A stretch of DNA of 58,590 nucleotides from Coleofasciculaceae cyanobacterium. Lineage in GTDB: Bacteria > Cyanobacteriota > Cyanobacteriia > Cyanobacteriales > Xenococcaceae. The position numbers were made by a program, and so were the translations under genes. Where the stretch lies: positions 1 to 58,590 of the forward strand of contig DATNPK010000077.1 in the NCBI GenBank assembly GCA_036703275.1, given 5' to 3'. Positions 36,734 through 43,920 of the stretch are shown here, one piece after another (positions within the stretch are counted from its first letter, which is position 1; every line of letters starts with the position of its first letter). The notes beneath the pieces are model-generated. The model was given only the letters and a program-made list of their open reading frames with translations. It was not told the DNA's origin and made no database searches.

Positions 36734-38038
36734 TTAACAGTTCAGTGTGTTATCGAGTTCCCAATTAGTAATTTGGTTACTGTATTCATTCCACTGTTGA
36801 TATTTGAGTTTTAAATAAGATGCAATAAAAGGTTCGCCAAAGGCGGCTGGAAAAACTTGATTTTTTTCCAAGCTACGCAAGGCATCTAACAAATTGGCGG
36901 GAAGTCGCTTCACTTGTTCTGGTGGTAGTGGATCGGTATAGCTATTATTGTTAGAGCGATCGCCTGGATCGATTTTACGTTTGATACCGTCTAAACCAGC
37001 GGCAATAATCGCCGCGGGAAGTAAATAAGGATTTGCAGCACCGTCTCCTAGTCGTAGTTCAAAGCGATCTAAATCGGGGATGCGAATCATGTGAGTGCGA
37101 TTATTACCGCTATAGCTTATCGTATTGGGCGACCATGTTGCACCAGAGATGGTTATGGGGGAATTAATCCGCTTGTAGGAATTAACTGTAGGATTGCTAA
37201 ACGCACACAAGGCAGAAGCCGACTCAAGTATTCCTCCGATGAATTGATAGGCTAAGGGAGAAAGTTCTAAATCCTCGTCTGTTTCTCGAAATAAATTAGT
37301 CTTACTAACATTATCCCAAACAGAAATATGAGTATGGCAACCGTTGCCTGTTAGGTTACTAAATGGTTTAGGCATAAAGGTAGCGCGAAATCCATGTTGT
37401 TCGGCAATACTTTTCACCATATACTTAAAAAAGACATGACGATCTGCCGTAACCAAGGCATCAGCGTAATCCCAGTTCATTTCAAACTGTCCGTTGGCAT
37501 CTTCGTGATCGTTTTGATAGGGTTTCCACCCTAGAGATAGCATCCCATCGCAGATCTCACTCACCACATCGTAACGACGCATCAAAGCCTGTTGATTGTA
37601 GCAAGGTTTAGCAGCGCGATCGCGATTATCAGAAATTTCGTGAGCATCGGCAGATAACAAAAAATATTCGCACTCAACCCCTGTCATAATTGTATAACCC
37701 AGTTCTTGGGCCTGTTTTAGCATCTGCTTTAAAATGAGTCGGGGAGTTTGTGATATTGGTTCACCGTCTAATCCATAAAGATCGGCTGGCATCCATGCCA
37801 CATCTTTTTGCCAAGGTAGCTGAAATAAGCGATCGCGATCGGGTACTGCCAAGATATCAGGATCGGCAGCAGTCATATCTAACCAGGCTGCAAATCCGGC
37901 AAACCCTGCCCCGTTTTCCGCCATTTCATCAATACTTTGGGCAGGAACTAGTTTAGCCCTCTGTACCCCGAATAGATCGGTAAAAGAAATCAGAAAATAA
38001 CGAATTTCGCGATCGCGCGCCAGTTCGGACAATAGCAT
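36734..38038 (-). CDS. glnT: Type III-like glutamate-ammonia ligase (GlnT/gamma-glutamylmethylamide synthetase family)
   Basis: A 434-residue glutamine-synthetase-fold enzyme. YFLISFTDLFGVQRAKLVPA lies at the N-terminus. The catalytic barrel shows GVECEYFLL, YQNDHEDANGQFEMNW, FMPKPFSNLTGNGCHTHISVW and FSNPTVNSYKRI. The sequence resembles the GlnT group, which includes gamma-glutamylmethylamide synthetases, rather than GlnA or GlnN, so the amine may be ammonia or methylamine. The length and the absence of a Tyr-adenylylation tail also differ from GlnA. ATG 38038 fits homologues; an upstream ATG at 38062 adds eight residues. No regulator adjoins it. Confidence 0.82.
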   Translation of the reverse strand: MLLSELARDREIRYFLISFTDLFGVQRAKLVPAQSIDEMAENGAGFAGFAAWLDMTAADPDILAVPDRDRLFQLPWQKDVAWMPADLYGLDGEPISQTPRLILKQMLKQAQELGYTIMTGVECEYFLLSADAHEISDNRDRAAKPCYNQQALMRRYDVVSEICDGMLSLGWKPYQNDHEDANGQFEMNWDYADALVTADRHVFFKYMVKSIAEQHGFRATFMPKPFSNLTGNGCHTHISVWDNVSKTNLFRETDEDLELSPLAYQFIGGILESASALCAFSNPTVNSYKRINSPITISGATWSPNTISYSGNNRTHMIRIPDLDRFELRLGDGAANPYLLPAAIIAAGLDGIKRKIDPGDRSNNNSYTDPLPPEQVKRLPANLLDALRSLEKNQVFPAAFGEPFIASYLKLKYQQWNEYSNQITNWELDNTLNC

Positions 38039-38266
38039 ATTAATGAACAATACCTCACACAACTAACCCATACTATGAGGCGATCGCCTATAGATATTTG
38101 TAGCTATCAATACTATTCACTTTGAGCATCGTCAAATAAGCTAATAATTTCTTGGTCTTCTTTATCCAAGTCATCACTCATTACAAATAGCTGAGTTTTG
38201 GCTTCATAGAGTATTAATCAGCAATAAGTTCTAACACTATTTATTTGGCAAAGATGCCATTATATA

Positions 38267-38286
38267 ATTAGCTAAGTCTAGCTAAT
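38267..38286. promoter_or_regulatory. Operator-like palindrome before the Phd/VapC module
   Basis: ATTAGCT (38267-38273) and AGCTAAT (38280-38286) flank AAGTCT, 14 nt before the antitoxin ATG. Phd/YefM antitoxins repress their own promoters at such palindromes, so autoregulation is likely here. Confidence 0.55.
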
Positions 38287-38300
38287 CTATTTGTAGTAGC

Positions 38301-38543
38301 ATGAAAATAGCAAATATTCACGAAGCCAAATCGCAACTGTCGAAATTAATTGAATCAGCTTTAGCAGGAGAAGAAATTATTATTGCTAAAGCGGGAAAGC
38401 CCCTCGTCAAATTGATTCCCTACCAAGAAAATAAAACTCCTCGAACCCCTGGAGGATGGGAAGGAAAAGTAATTATGAGCGATGATTTTGATAATGAACT
38501 TCCAGCAGATATTCTGGCGGGCTTTCTGGGTGAAGAAGAGTAA
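38301..38543 (+). CDS. Phd/YefM-family antitoxin
   Basis: An 80-residue antitoxin. The N-terminal DNA-binding and dimerisation fold is NIHEAKSQLSKLIESALAGEEIIIAKAGKPLVKLIPY. An acidic C-terminal tail follows (MSDDFDNELPADILAGFLGEEE), the part that wraps around and blocks the toxin. The stop codon overlaps the toxin ATG by one base (TAATG), so translation is coupled. A palindrome just upstream is probably its own operator. It pairs with the PIN toxin downstream. Confidence 0.92.
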   Translation: MKIANIHEAKSQLSKLIESALAGEEIIIAKAGKPLVKLIPYQENKTPRTPGGWEGKVIMSDDFDNELPADILAGFLGEEE

Positions 38544-38920
38544 TGCACCTACTGTTGGATACTCATACTTTGATTTGGTGGTTAGCTAACAATTCTACTC
38601 TTTCTATTACAGCAAAAGGGGCGATCGCCAATCCAGATAATTTAGTATTTGTTTCTGCTGCTTCGGCTTGGGAAATTGCCATCAAAAAGTCTTTAGGTAA
38701 ACTACAAGCACCAGATGATCTGCAAAAACAAATTGAAGAAACCAAATTTAGACCATTAGCAATAAATATAGACCATGCCTTAGCGATCGAACATTTACCT
38801 TATTATCACCAAGATCCTTTTGACCGTATTTTAATCGCTCAAGCAATTTACGAACAGCTCACAATTGTTACTCGCGATCGCATATTCAAGTCTTACGATG
38901 TTGCTATTATTCAAAGTTAA
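38543..38920 (+). CDS. VapC-type PIN-domain ribonuclease toxin
   Basis: A 125-residue PIN domain. The acidic catalytic residues are readable: Asp6 (LLLDTHTLIWW), the glutamate of SAWEIAIKK, and the aspartates of HQDPFDRILIAQA and TRDRIF. This subtype (LDTHTLIWW... HQDPFDRIL) is typically paired with a Phd/YefM antitoxin rather than VapB. Targets are probably tRNA or rRNA. It overlaps the antitoxin gene by 1 nt. The fragment of a ParD antitoxin 2 kb away shows that this area has hosted other toxin-antitoxin modules. Confidence 0.92.
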   Translation: MHLLLDTHTLIWWLANNSTLSITAKGAIANPDNLVFVSAASAWEIAIKKSLGKLQAPDDLQKQIEETKFRPLAINIDHALAIEHLPYYHQDPFDRILIAQAIYEQLTIVTRDRIFKSYDVAIIQS

Positions 38921-39124
38921 ACTAAATTATCGAATTGATTAAAAACCATTTTTACTCAACCTCTTTCAATAATTGAACGATCGCTTTTTTGATAAACGCT
39001 TCATTTTCAGGATTTTGATTAGGTTTTATATACTATGCTTGCTTCTGATAATTTAGTCTAAAGTAAAATTTGACTTACTATACAAGTAAAGCTTAGTGTA
39101 TGTAAGAGCAATTTATTAGAAGGA

Positions 39125-39997
39125 ATGAAAAAATTATTAGTAACAGGAGCAAGTGGTTTTTTAGGCTGGAATTTATGTCAATATGCCCAAACAGATTGGA
39201 AAGTATATGGAACTTATTTTAGCCACGAAGTAACAATAACTGGGGCAACTTTATCGAAAACTGATTTAAAAGATTTTTCTGCTTTAGATCAATTATTTAA
39301 AGAAATAAAACCTGATGCAGTAATTCATACTGCCGCGGCTTCTAAACCGAATTTTTGCCAAACTCATCGAGAAGAATCTTATGCTATCAACGTTACTGCT
39401 GCGGTAAATATTGCTCGTTTGTGTAGTGAAAATAATCTTCCCTGCGCCTTTACCTCAACAGATTTAGTCTTTGATGGCAAACATCCTTTATATAAAGAAA
39501 CCGATCCTGTTTGTCCGATAAATTATTACGGAGAACAAAAAGTAGTAGCCGAACAAAAAATGAGCGAAATTTATCCCGCGATCGCTTTATGTCGAATGCC
39601 TTTGATGTTTGGGTTAGCTTCCCCTGTTTCTCCTAGCTTTGTCCAGGGTATGGTTAATAACTTAAAAGCTGGCAAAGTAACAAACTTATTTACCGATGAA
39701 TTTAGGACTCCCGCTAGTGCTAAGGCTGCATCGCAAGGATTATTATTAGCTATAGAAAAACAAGTACAAGGAGTTTTACACCTGGGAGGCAAAGATCGTA
39801 TCTCTCGCTATAATTTTGGTTTATTGCTAGCCAATATTTTGCAATTATCGACAGATTTAATTCAGCCAGGTAAACAAGCGGATGTAATTATGGTAGCACC
39901 GCGATCGCCCGATACGTCTTTAGATAGCACTAAGGCTTTTGCTTTAGGTTATCAACCTTTATCTTTAAAACAAGAGTTAAATAAGATCCTACTCTAG
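39125..39997 (+). CDS. NAD(P)-dependent sugar-nucleotide reductase (RmlD-like, extended SDR)
   Basis: A 290-residue short-chain dehydrogenase of the dTDP-4-dehydrorhamnose reductase type. The nucleotide loop is GASGFLG (8-14), the active-site serine/threonine region is FTSTDLVFDGK, and the catalytic pair is YYGEQK. The FRTPASAKAASQGLLLAI and GVLHLGGKDRISRYNFG blocks are typical of RmlD. No rhamnose pathway gene adjoins it, so the substrate is open. ATG 39125 follows AAGGA almost directly, an unusually tight spacing. A 10-bp inverted repeat (GAGTTAAATA/TATTTAACTC) at about 39973-40011 spans the stop codon. Confidence 0.83.
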   Translation: MKKLLVTGASGFLGWNLCQYAQTDWKVYGTYFSHEVTITGATLSKTDLKDFSALDQLFKEIKPDAVIHTAAASKPNFCQTHREESYAINVTAAVNIARLCSENNLPCAFTSTDLVFDGKHPLYKETDPVCPINYYGEQKVVAEQKMSEIYPAIALCRMPLMFGLASPVSPSFVQGMVNNLKAGKVTNLFTDEFRTPASAKAASQGLLLAIEKQVQGVLHLGGKDRISRYNFGLLLANILQLSTDLIQPGKQADVIMVAPRSPDTSLDSTKAFALGYQPLSLKQELNKILL

Positions 39998-40088
39998 ATC
40001 GATATTTAACTCTTGCCAGATTTTTTAAATTAGCTATTACTGTAACGCAAAAAAACAGCAATTATTCTGCTAAAAAAAGAGCCAATTT

Positions 40089-40337
40089 TTATTTTTCTGA
40101 TTTATAAAGAGACTCTTGAAATTCTCGACCCATCATACTTCCAAATTGAGACCAACCCATATTAGGGGTTTTAGCTAAATTAGACTTAATTCGTTCGAGT
40201 TTTTTTCTCAATCCCATTAATTCTGTGGCGTTAGGAGGCAAAATTTCATTATAAGCTGATGCCAATTCCTCGTTGGTTACCGTATTAAAGTCAATAGACT
40301 CTCCAACTACAATTAAATTACGAACGATAGGCAACAT
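40089..40337 (-). CDS. Hypothetical protein, 82 residues
   Basis: A soluble, mostly helical small protein: NTVTNEELASAYNEILPPN, then a basic helix ELMGLRKKLERIKSNLAK and a C-terminal GWSQFGSMMGREFQESL. I do not recognise the family. It begins (ATG 40337) only about 25 nt after a strong hairpin plus T-run on the same strand. It must therefore either have a promoter overlapping the terminator or be controlled by termination in its leader. It ends about 90 nt from the convergent reductase gene. Confidence 0.6.
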   Translation of the reverse strand: MLPIVRNLIVVGESIDFNTVTNEELASAYNEILPPNATELMGLRKKLERIKSNLAKTPNMGWSQFGSMMGREFQESLYKSEK

Positions 40338-40361
40338 ATTATTTTCTCGATTATTTGGGTT

Positions 40362-40403
40362 AAAAAAACTTTTAACATTTGTTTGACCAAATGTTAAAAG
40401 TTT
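40362..40403 (-). terminator. Strong hairpin with T-run in the leader of the 82-residue gene
   Basis: Arms of 16 perfect base pairs (AAACTTTTAACATTTG at 40366-40381 and its complement at 40388-40403), loop TTTGAC. On the minus strand it is followed by seven T. It lies 215 nt beyond the outer-membrane protein gene and 25 nt before the next ATG. Confidence 0.75.
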
Positions 40404-40618
40404 AATTAATAATACTAACTACAAGCGAAATTTTCAACTTAATTTATTATTAGTTGTTATCTTTAATTTTAAATTGGGGTTAGATCAATTAGTTTACAAT
40501 ACATTTATCTTACCTAAATAGTTGTTAAAAATATTTAATAGCTTGATATTAAGTTATAATATCCTCAAATATTTTTTGAAGTAGGTTGCAGTTTGAATGC
40601 TTCTAATATATAGCTTAC

Positions 40619-41314
40619 TTAAAATAGTAATTCTAAATTAATACCTGCACGATTATCGTTATTTTCGATTGAGTTTTGCCATTCTAAGTTTGTAGATAAG
40701 CGTAAGTTGGAAATAACTGCGTAGCCAACGGACAAAGAAGTAATGCCTACTTCTTCGCTAGCTCCTGGAGAAATAAAGCTTTGAGATAGAGAAATATCAC
40801 CCGCGCCAGTGCGCGAAAAAGCCAGCATCAGTCTTAAACCAAGGTGCAACCCGTCAGTATTAAAGTCATTACTTTGAACATAACGATAGCCAACGAGAGG
40901 AGCAATGTTTATATAGTTACCTAAAGGTAATAAGAAATAATGCAAATCTGCGCCAAAAGCATTGCGATCGCCATTAAATGCTGATTGATAGTCGGTGCTA
41001 AAAGTTAAACCAGTGCGCTTAATAAAAATATCTTCGATGCCGAAATTGATTCCTGCGGCATCATTAGAAGGAAAGTCAGTAAACCCAAGGCGTAAGCGTG
41101 TCCGAAAACTAGGATCGTGTCGAATGTCTTCTCTAACATCGGGGACTTCTTTTAACCAACGTTGCAGTGTCGGACTTTCTTGAATTACGCGATCGGGAAT
41201 ATCTAGATTTGTGTCTGCTTCTTGAGCAATGACGGGAAGGTTGACAAGGCTAATAAAACCAATTTGCCAACCAAAGCTGATAGACAACAGCTTTAAAAGA
41301 TTAATGGCGTTCAA
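40619..41314 (-). CDS. Outer-membrane beta-barrel protein of unknown function
   Basis: A 231-residue protein with a signal peptide (LLKLLSISFGWQIGFISLVNLPVIAQ, cleavage near the AQEA). A plug-like soluble segment follows (IQESPTLQRWLKEVPDVREDI). Eight or so amphipathic strands then run to a final phenylalanine (GINLELLF), the usual insertion signal for outer-membrane barrels. Short turns (FNGDRNAFGADLHYFLLP, IAPLVGYRYVQSNDF) support this. The TTG start at 41314 has AGGG about 7 nt upstream, and no ATG precedes the signal peptide. Function unknown; it could be a small porin-like protein. Confidence 0.65.
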   Translation of the reverse strand: MNAINLLKLLSISFGWQIGFISLVNLPVIAQEADTNLDIPDRVIQESPTLQRWLKEVPDVREDIRHDPSFRTRLRLGFTDFPSNDAAGINFGIEDIFIKRTGLTFSTDYQSAFNGDRNAFGADLHYFLLPLGNYINIAPLVGYRYVQSNDFNTDGLHLGLRLMLAFSRTGAGDISLSQSFISPGASEEVGITSLSVGYAVISNLRLSTNLEWQNSIENNDNRAGINLELLF

Positions 41315-41377
41315 AGATTTACCCTAAATTTTCCTCAGCCAGTCTATCTTAAATGATCGAATGATCGTTGATAAGTC

Positions 41378-41788
41378 TTACTTTTCTGGAACAAACTTTA
41401 AAGATACACCGTTCATACAGTAGCGTTCTCCAGTGGGTTGAGGACCATCATTAAATACATGACCCAAATGACCGCCACAGCGACTACAGTGTACTTCTGT
41501 TCTAGTCATAAACAAGGAGCGATCTGTAGTAGTATCGATCGCCTCTGTTAAAGGTTTGTAAAAACTAGGCCATCCTGTACCGCTATTAAATTTGGTTTCA
41601 GAAGTAAACACAGGTTGACCGCAGCCAGCACAGAGATATGTACCATCGTCATAAACTTTGTCCAAAGAACTTGTCCCTGCTCTTTCTGTTCCATGTTTAC
41701 GTAACACTTTGAACTGTTCGGGAGTTAAAGATTGTTTCCATTCCTGCTCGGATTTTTGAATTTCGTATTGATTTTCCGAAGTTGCCAT
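41378..41788 (-). CDS. msrB: Peptide methionine-R-sulfoxide reductase
   Basis: It repairs methionine-R-sulfoxide in proteins. The 136-residue single MsrB domain has catalytic Cys124 ([13 protein letters not shown]). The structural zinc site is Cys53/Cys56 (LCAGCGQ) and Cys101/Cys104 ([13 protein letters not shown]). GTGWPSF is the substrate pocket. ATG 41788 gives the usual start, whereas the frame reaching to 41821 adds eleven unlikely residues. It is cytoplasmic and stands alone between the outer-membrane protein and the HAMP kinase, all on the same strand. Confidence 0.95.
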   Translation of the reverse strand: MATSENQYEIQKSEQEWKQSLTPEQFKVLRKHGTERAGTSSLDKVYDDGTYLCAGCGQPVFTSETKFNSGTGWPSFYKPLTEAIDTTTDRSLFMTRTEVHCSRCGGHLGHVFNDGPQPTGERYCMNGVSLKFVPEK

Positions 41789-41919
41789 AATTGTTAAATT
41801 GATAATTGTGAAGATTTGCAAATATTATTATTATGGCGTGAGTTCAACCGAAACGAAATTGGCTGATTGCCGTATGTTGATTGTTAGCTTTGAACAAAAC
41901 TGACAGTGCTGGAGAAAAT

Positions 41920-43014
41920 TTAAGCTATGGGAAGACAAAAACGAAAGACGCTCCCTTTGCCTAGTTCGCTTTTCACTTCAATGCGACCACCCTGCAATTC
42001 TACCAGACGACGAGCGATCGCCAGTCCAATACCCGTTCCCCCTGAATGACTGGCGCGGGAGGGATCGGCACGCCAAAAACGTTCAAATACATAGGATAGG
42101 TCTTTCTCGGCAATTCCCACTCCCGTATCGGTTACAGAGATCCACACCTGGCGATTAATTTTGATTGCTTCTACGACGATCGAGCCAGTTTCAGTGTAGC
42201 GAATCGCGTTACCTAATAAGTTGACTAAAATTTGTTCAGTGCGATCGCGATCGGCTAACACAGGAGGAATATCTTGAGGACAGTTTAATTTCAACTCTGG
42301 ACCTTCTTCTAACAATTGATCGGCAAAACGTTCCACTAGAGAAACAAGTAAAGGACGCAAATTAATCTTGCGTAAGTTGATTGATAAATAACCAGCTTCT
42401 GCCTTAGAAAGTTCCTGTAAATCGTGAATTAATCGTTCTAAACGTCTTGTTTCTTTAATTAAACGTAAATAAAGTTCAGGAGTACCATCAATTCTGTCAT
42501 CAGCCAGTTCTTCCAAATAACCTCGCACTACGGTTAAAGGTGTACGTAGTTCGTGAGTTAAATCGCTAATTAATTCTCTTCGTCTTTGTTCCACATCTCT
42601 AATACTGCTTGCCATCGAGTTGAAGCTGACGCTCAACTGATTTAATTCAGGAATGTCGCTTTCAGGAACTCTTTCGGCTAAATCTCCTGCTGCAAAATTT
42701 TGAGTGATTCGCTTCATCTGCTTAACAGGTTGAGTAATCCGCTTGGAAGAAATATAGCTTACACCTCCTGCGGCACTTGCTCCGACTATAACTGATAGAA
42801 TTGCGCTGCGATTCCAAGCGTTTTGAAATCCTTCTACTAAGTAAGTACGAGCTGAACGAACGGTAAAAATACCTCTTTTTTCTAATTGTTCTAGACGCAA
42901 GACAAACATTCTGGGAGAAGAAACTTTAGCAATAATGACAAAGCTGCCTAATCCCACCATCATTACCAATAAATGTGAAATAAATAACCTCGCTCCTAAA
43001 CTTAGTTTTGGCAT
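41920..43014 (-). CDS. Membrane-bound HAMP histidine kinase
   Basis: A 364-residue sensor kinase. There are two membrane helices (about residues 9-30 and 71-88) with a short periplasmic loop of some 40 residues, a HAMP linker (about 91-143, KRITQPVKQMKRITQNFAAGD), HisKA with His154 (SDLTHELRTPLTVV), and a complete ATPase (NLLGNAIRYT, DTGVGIAEKDL, GGTGIGLAIARRL). The loop is too small for a large ligand domain, suggesting sensing of envelope or ion signals. No response regulator gene is adjacent. It lies 66 nt downstream of the nuclease gene and could be part of the putA-nuclease transcript. Confidence 0.88.
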   Translation of the reverse strand: MPKLSLGARLFISHLLVMMVGLGSFVIIAKVSSPRMFVLRLEQLEKRGIFTVRSARTYLVEGFQNAWNRSAILSVIVGASAAGGVSYISSKRITQPVKQMKRITQNFAAGDLAERVPESDIPELNQLSVSFNSMASSIRDVEQRRRELISDLTHELRTPLTVVRGYLEELADDRIDGTPELYLRLIKETRRLERLIHDLQELSKAEAGYLSINLRKINLRPLLVSLVERFADQLLEEGPELKLNCPQDIPPVLADRDRTEQILVNLLGNAIRYTETGSIVVEAIKINRQVWISVTDTGVGIAEKDLSYVFERFWRADPSRASHSGGTGIGLAIARRLVELQGGRIEVKSELGKGSVFRFCLPIA

Positions 43015-43080
43015 TATGTCAGATCTATAGTTTGAGTTTTAATAACGTAATCAGCCAACATAGCTTATATTACTTGTGAA

Positions 43081-43896
43081 TCATTGATAGTAAGTCTGTT
43101 CAATTTTTTGCTGTATACCTTGGGGGATTTTGCTAAAAAAGTTATATCCCGTTTTCTTTTCTACCTCATCTACAGATACGATGTAGTCTTGCCAATATGT
43201 GTTGCGCACCTGCTCAGAATTGGGTATCCAGACAGCAAGGGTAGCAACATTCTGTTTAGTTATCTCGGCATCTGCTCGATCTAAAATTAAGATAACTTTC
43301 CAGGTAAATTCGGGAACAACCACTTTACTTTGGGCAATTTTTTGGGCAATGCTGTTCCCCCCTGCCACAATATAGAGTTGCTTGCCTTGGAAAACTAAAT
43401 TTCGGCTATATTCTTCTAATTCCCGCCAGACTTCGCGATTGTTACTAGGAGACTGAGGGATAATATTGGTCATGATGAAAGTACTGCTATTATCGGATCT
43501 ACTGCTAGTGCGATCGCCACTGGGAACTAGATGTCCGCGATCGTAACCACTGCCTCGATAGTCATTTGGTCTGACGGCATAGCAATTAGTTGGTAGGTCG
43601 ATGTTGGGACGAAAATCATCGACACGTTCTGTTGTGCCGATCCAACTGCGATCGAGCTGCCAACTAACCCAGTTAGCTATTCCTGCATTGCAGTTATAAG
43701 ACAAGGCATATTCAGCTTGTTCAATTAGATAGTTGTTCTGGTTGCCGTTTGCCTGGCTGGGGTTGCCGTAGCGAAGATGTATATTTTGTGTAGCCGTGGT
43801 AGCACAACCAGTTAAAACAAAAATTAGAATTATGGCTGTGAAAGAAAATAAATTGTTAATAATCGATTTTAATTTCACAGCCGTTTGATGATTCAT
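43081..43896 (-). CDS. DNA/RNA non-specific endonuclease, lipoprotein (NucA-like)
   Basis: A 271-residue beta-beta-alpha metal nuclease with a lipoprotein signal (FTAIILIFVLTGC; Cys31), so it is anchored on the outside of a membrane. The catalytic motif is YDRGHLVPSGD (His122). The metal-binding asparagine lies in FIMTNIIPQSPSNNREVW. Cyanobacterial NucA from Anabaena is the best-known relative and degrades DNA and RNA outside the cell. ATG 43896 has AGGA 8 nt upstream. It begins 24 nt after the putA stop, so co-transcription is likely. Possible roles are nutrient scavenging and degradation of incoming DNA. Confidence 0.9.
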   Translation of the reverse strand: MNHQTAVKLKSIINNLFSFTAIILIFVLTGCATTATQNIHLRYGNPSQANGNQNNYLIEQAEYALSYNCNAGIANWVSWQLDRSWIGTTERVDDFRPNIDLPTNCYAVRPNDYRGSGYDRGHLVPSGDRTSSRSDNSSTFIMTNIIPQSPSNNREVWRELEEYSRNLVFQGKQLYIVAGGNSIAQKIAQSKVVVPEFTWKVILILDRADAEITKQNVATLAVWIPNSEQVRNTYWQDYIVSVDEVEKKTGYNFFSKIPQGIQQKIEQTYYQ

Positions 43897-43920
43897 TCTT
43901 TAATTCCTGACAGCACCAGA

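Noticed and set aside
38113-38181. A minus-strand frame MSDDLDKEDQEIISLFDDAQ of 22 codons upstream of the Phd/VapC module
   Set aside because: Too short to judge. It could be the tail of a lost gene, and no family or ribosome site supports it.
38952-39030. A minus-strand stub ending NPENEAFIKKAIVQLLKEVE
   Set aside because: About 25 codons with no start. It is perhaps the last part of a deleted gene but cannot be identified.
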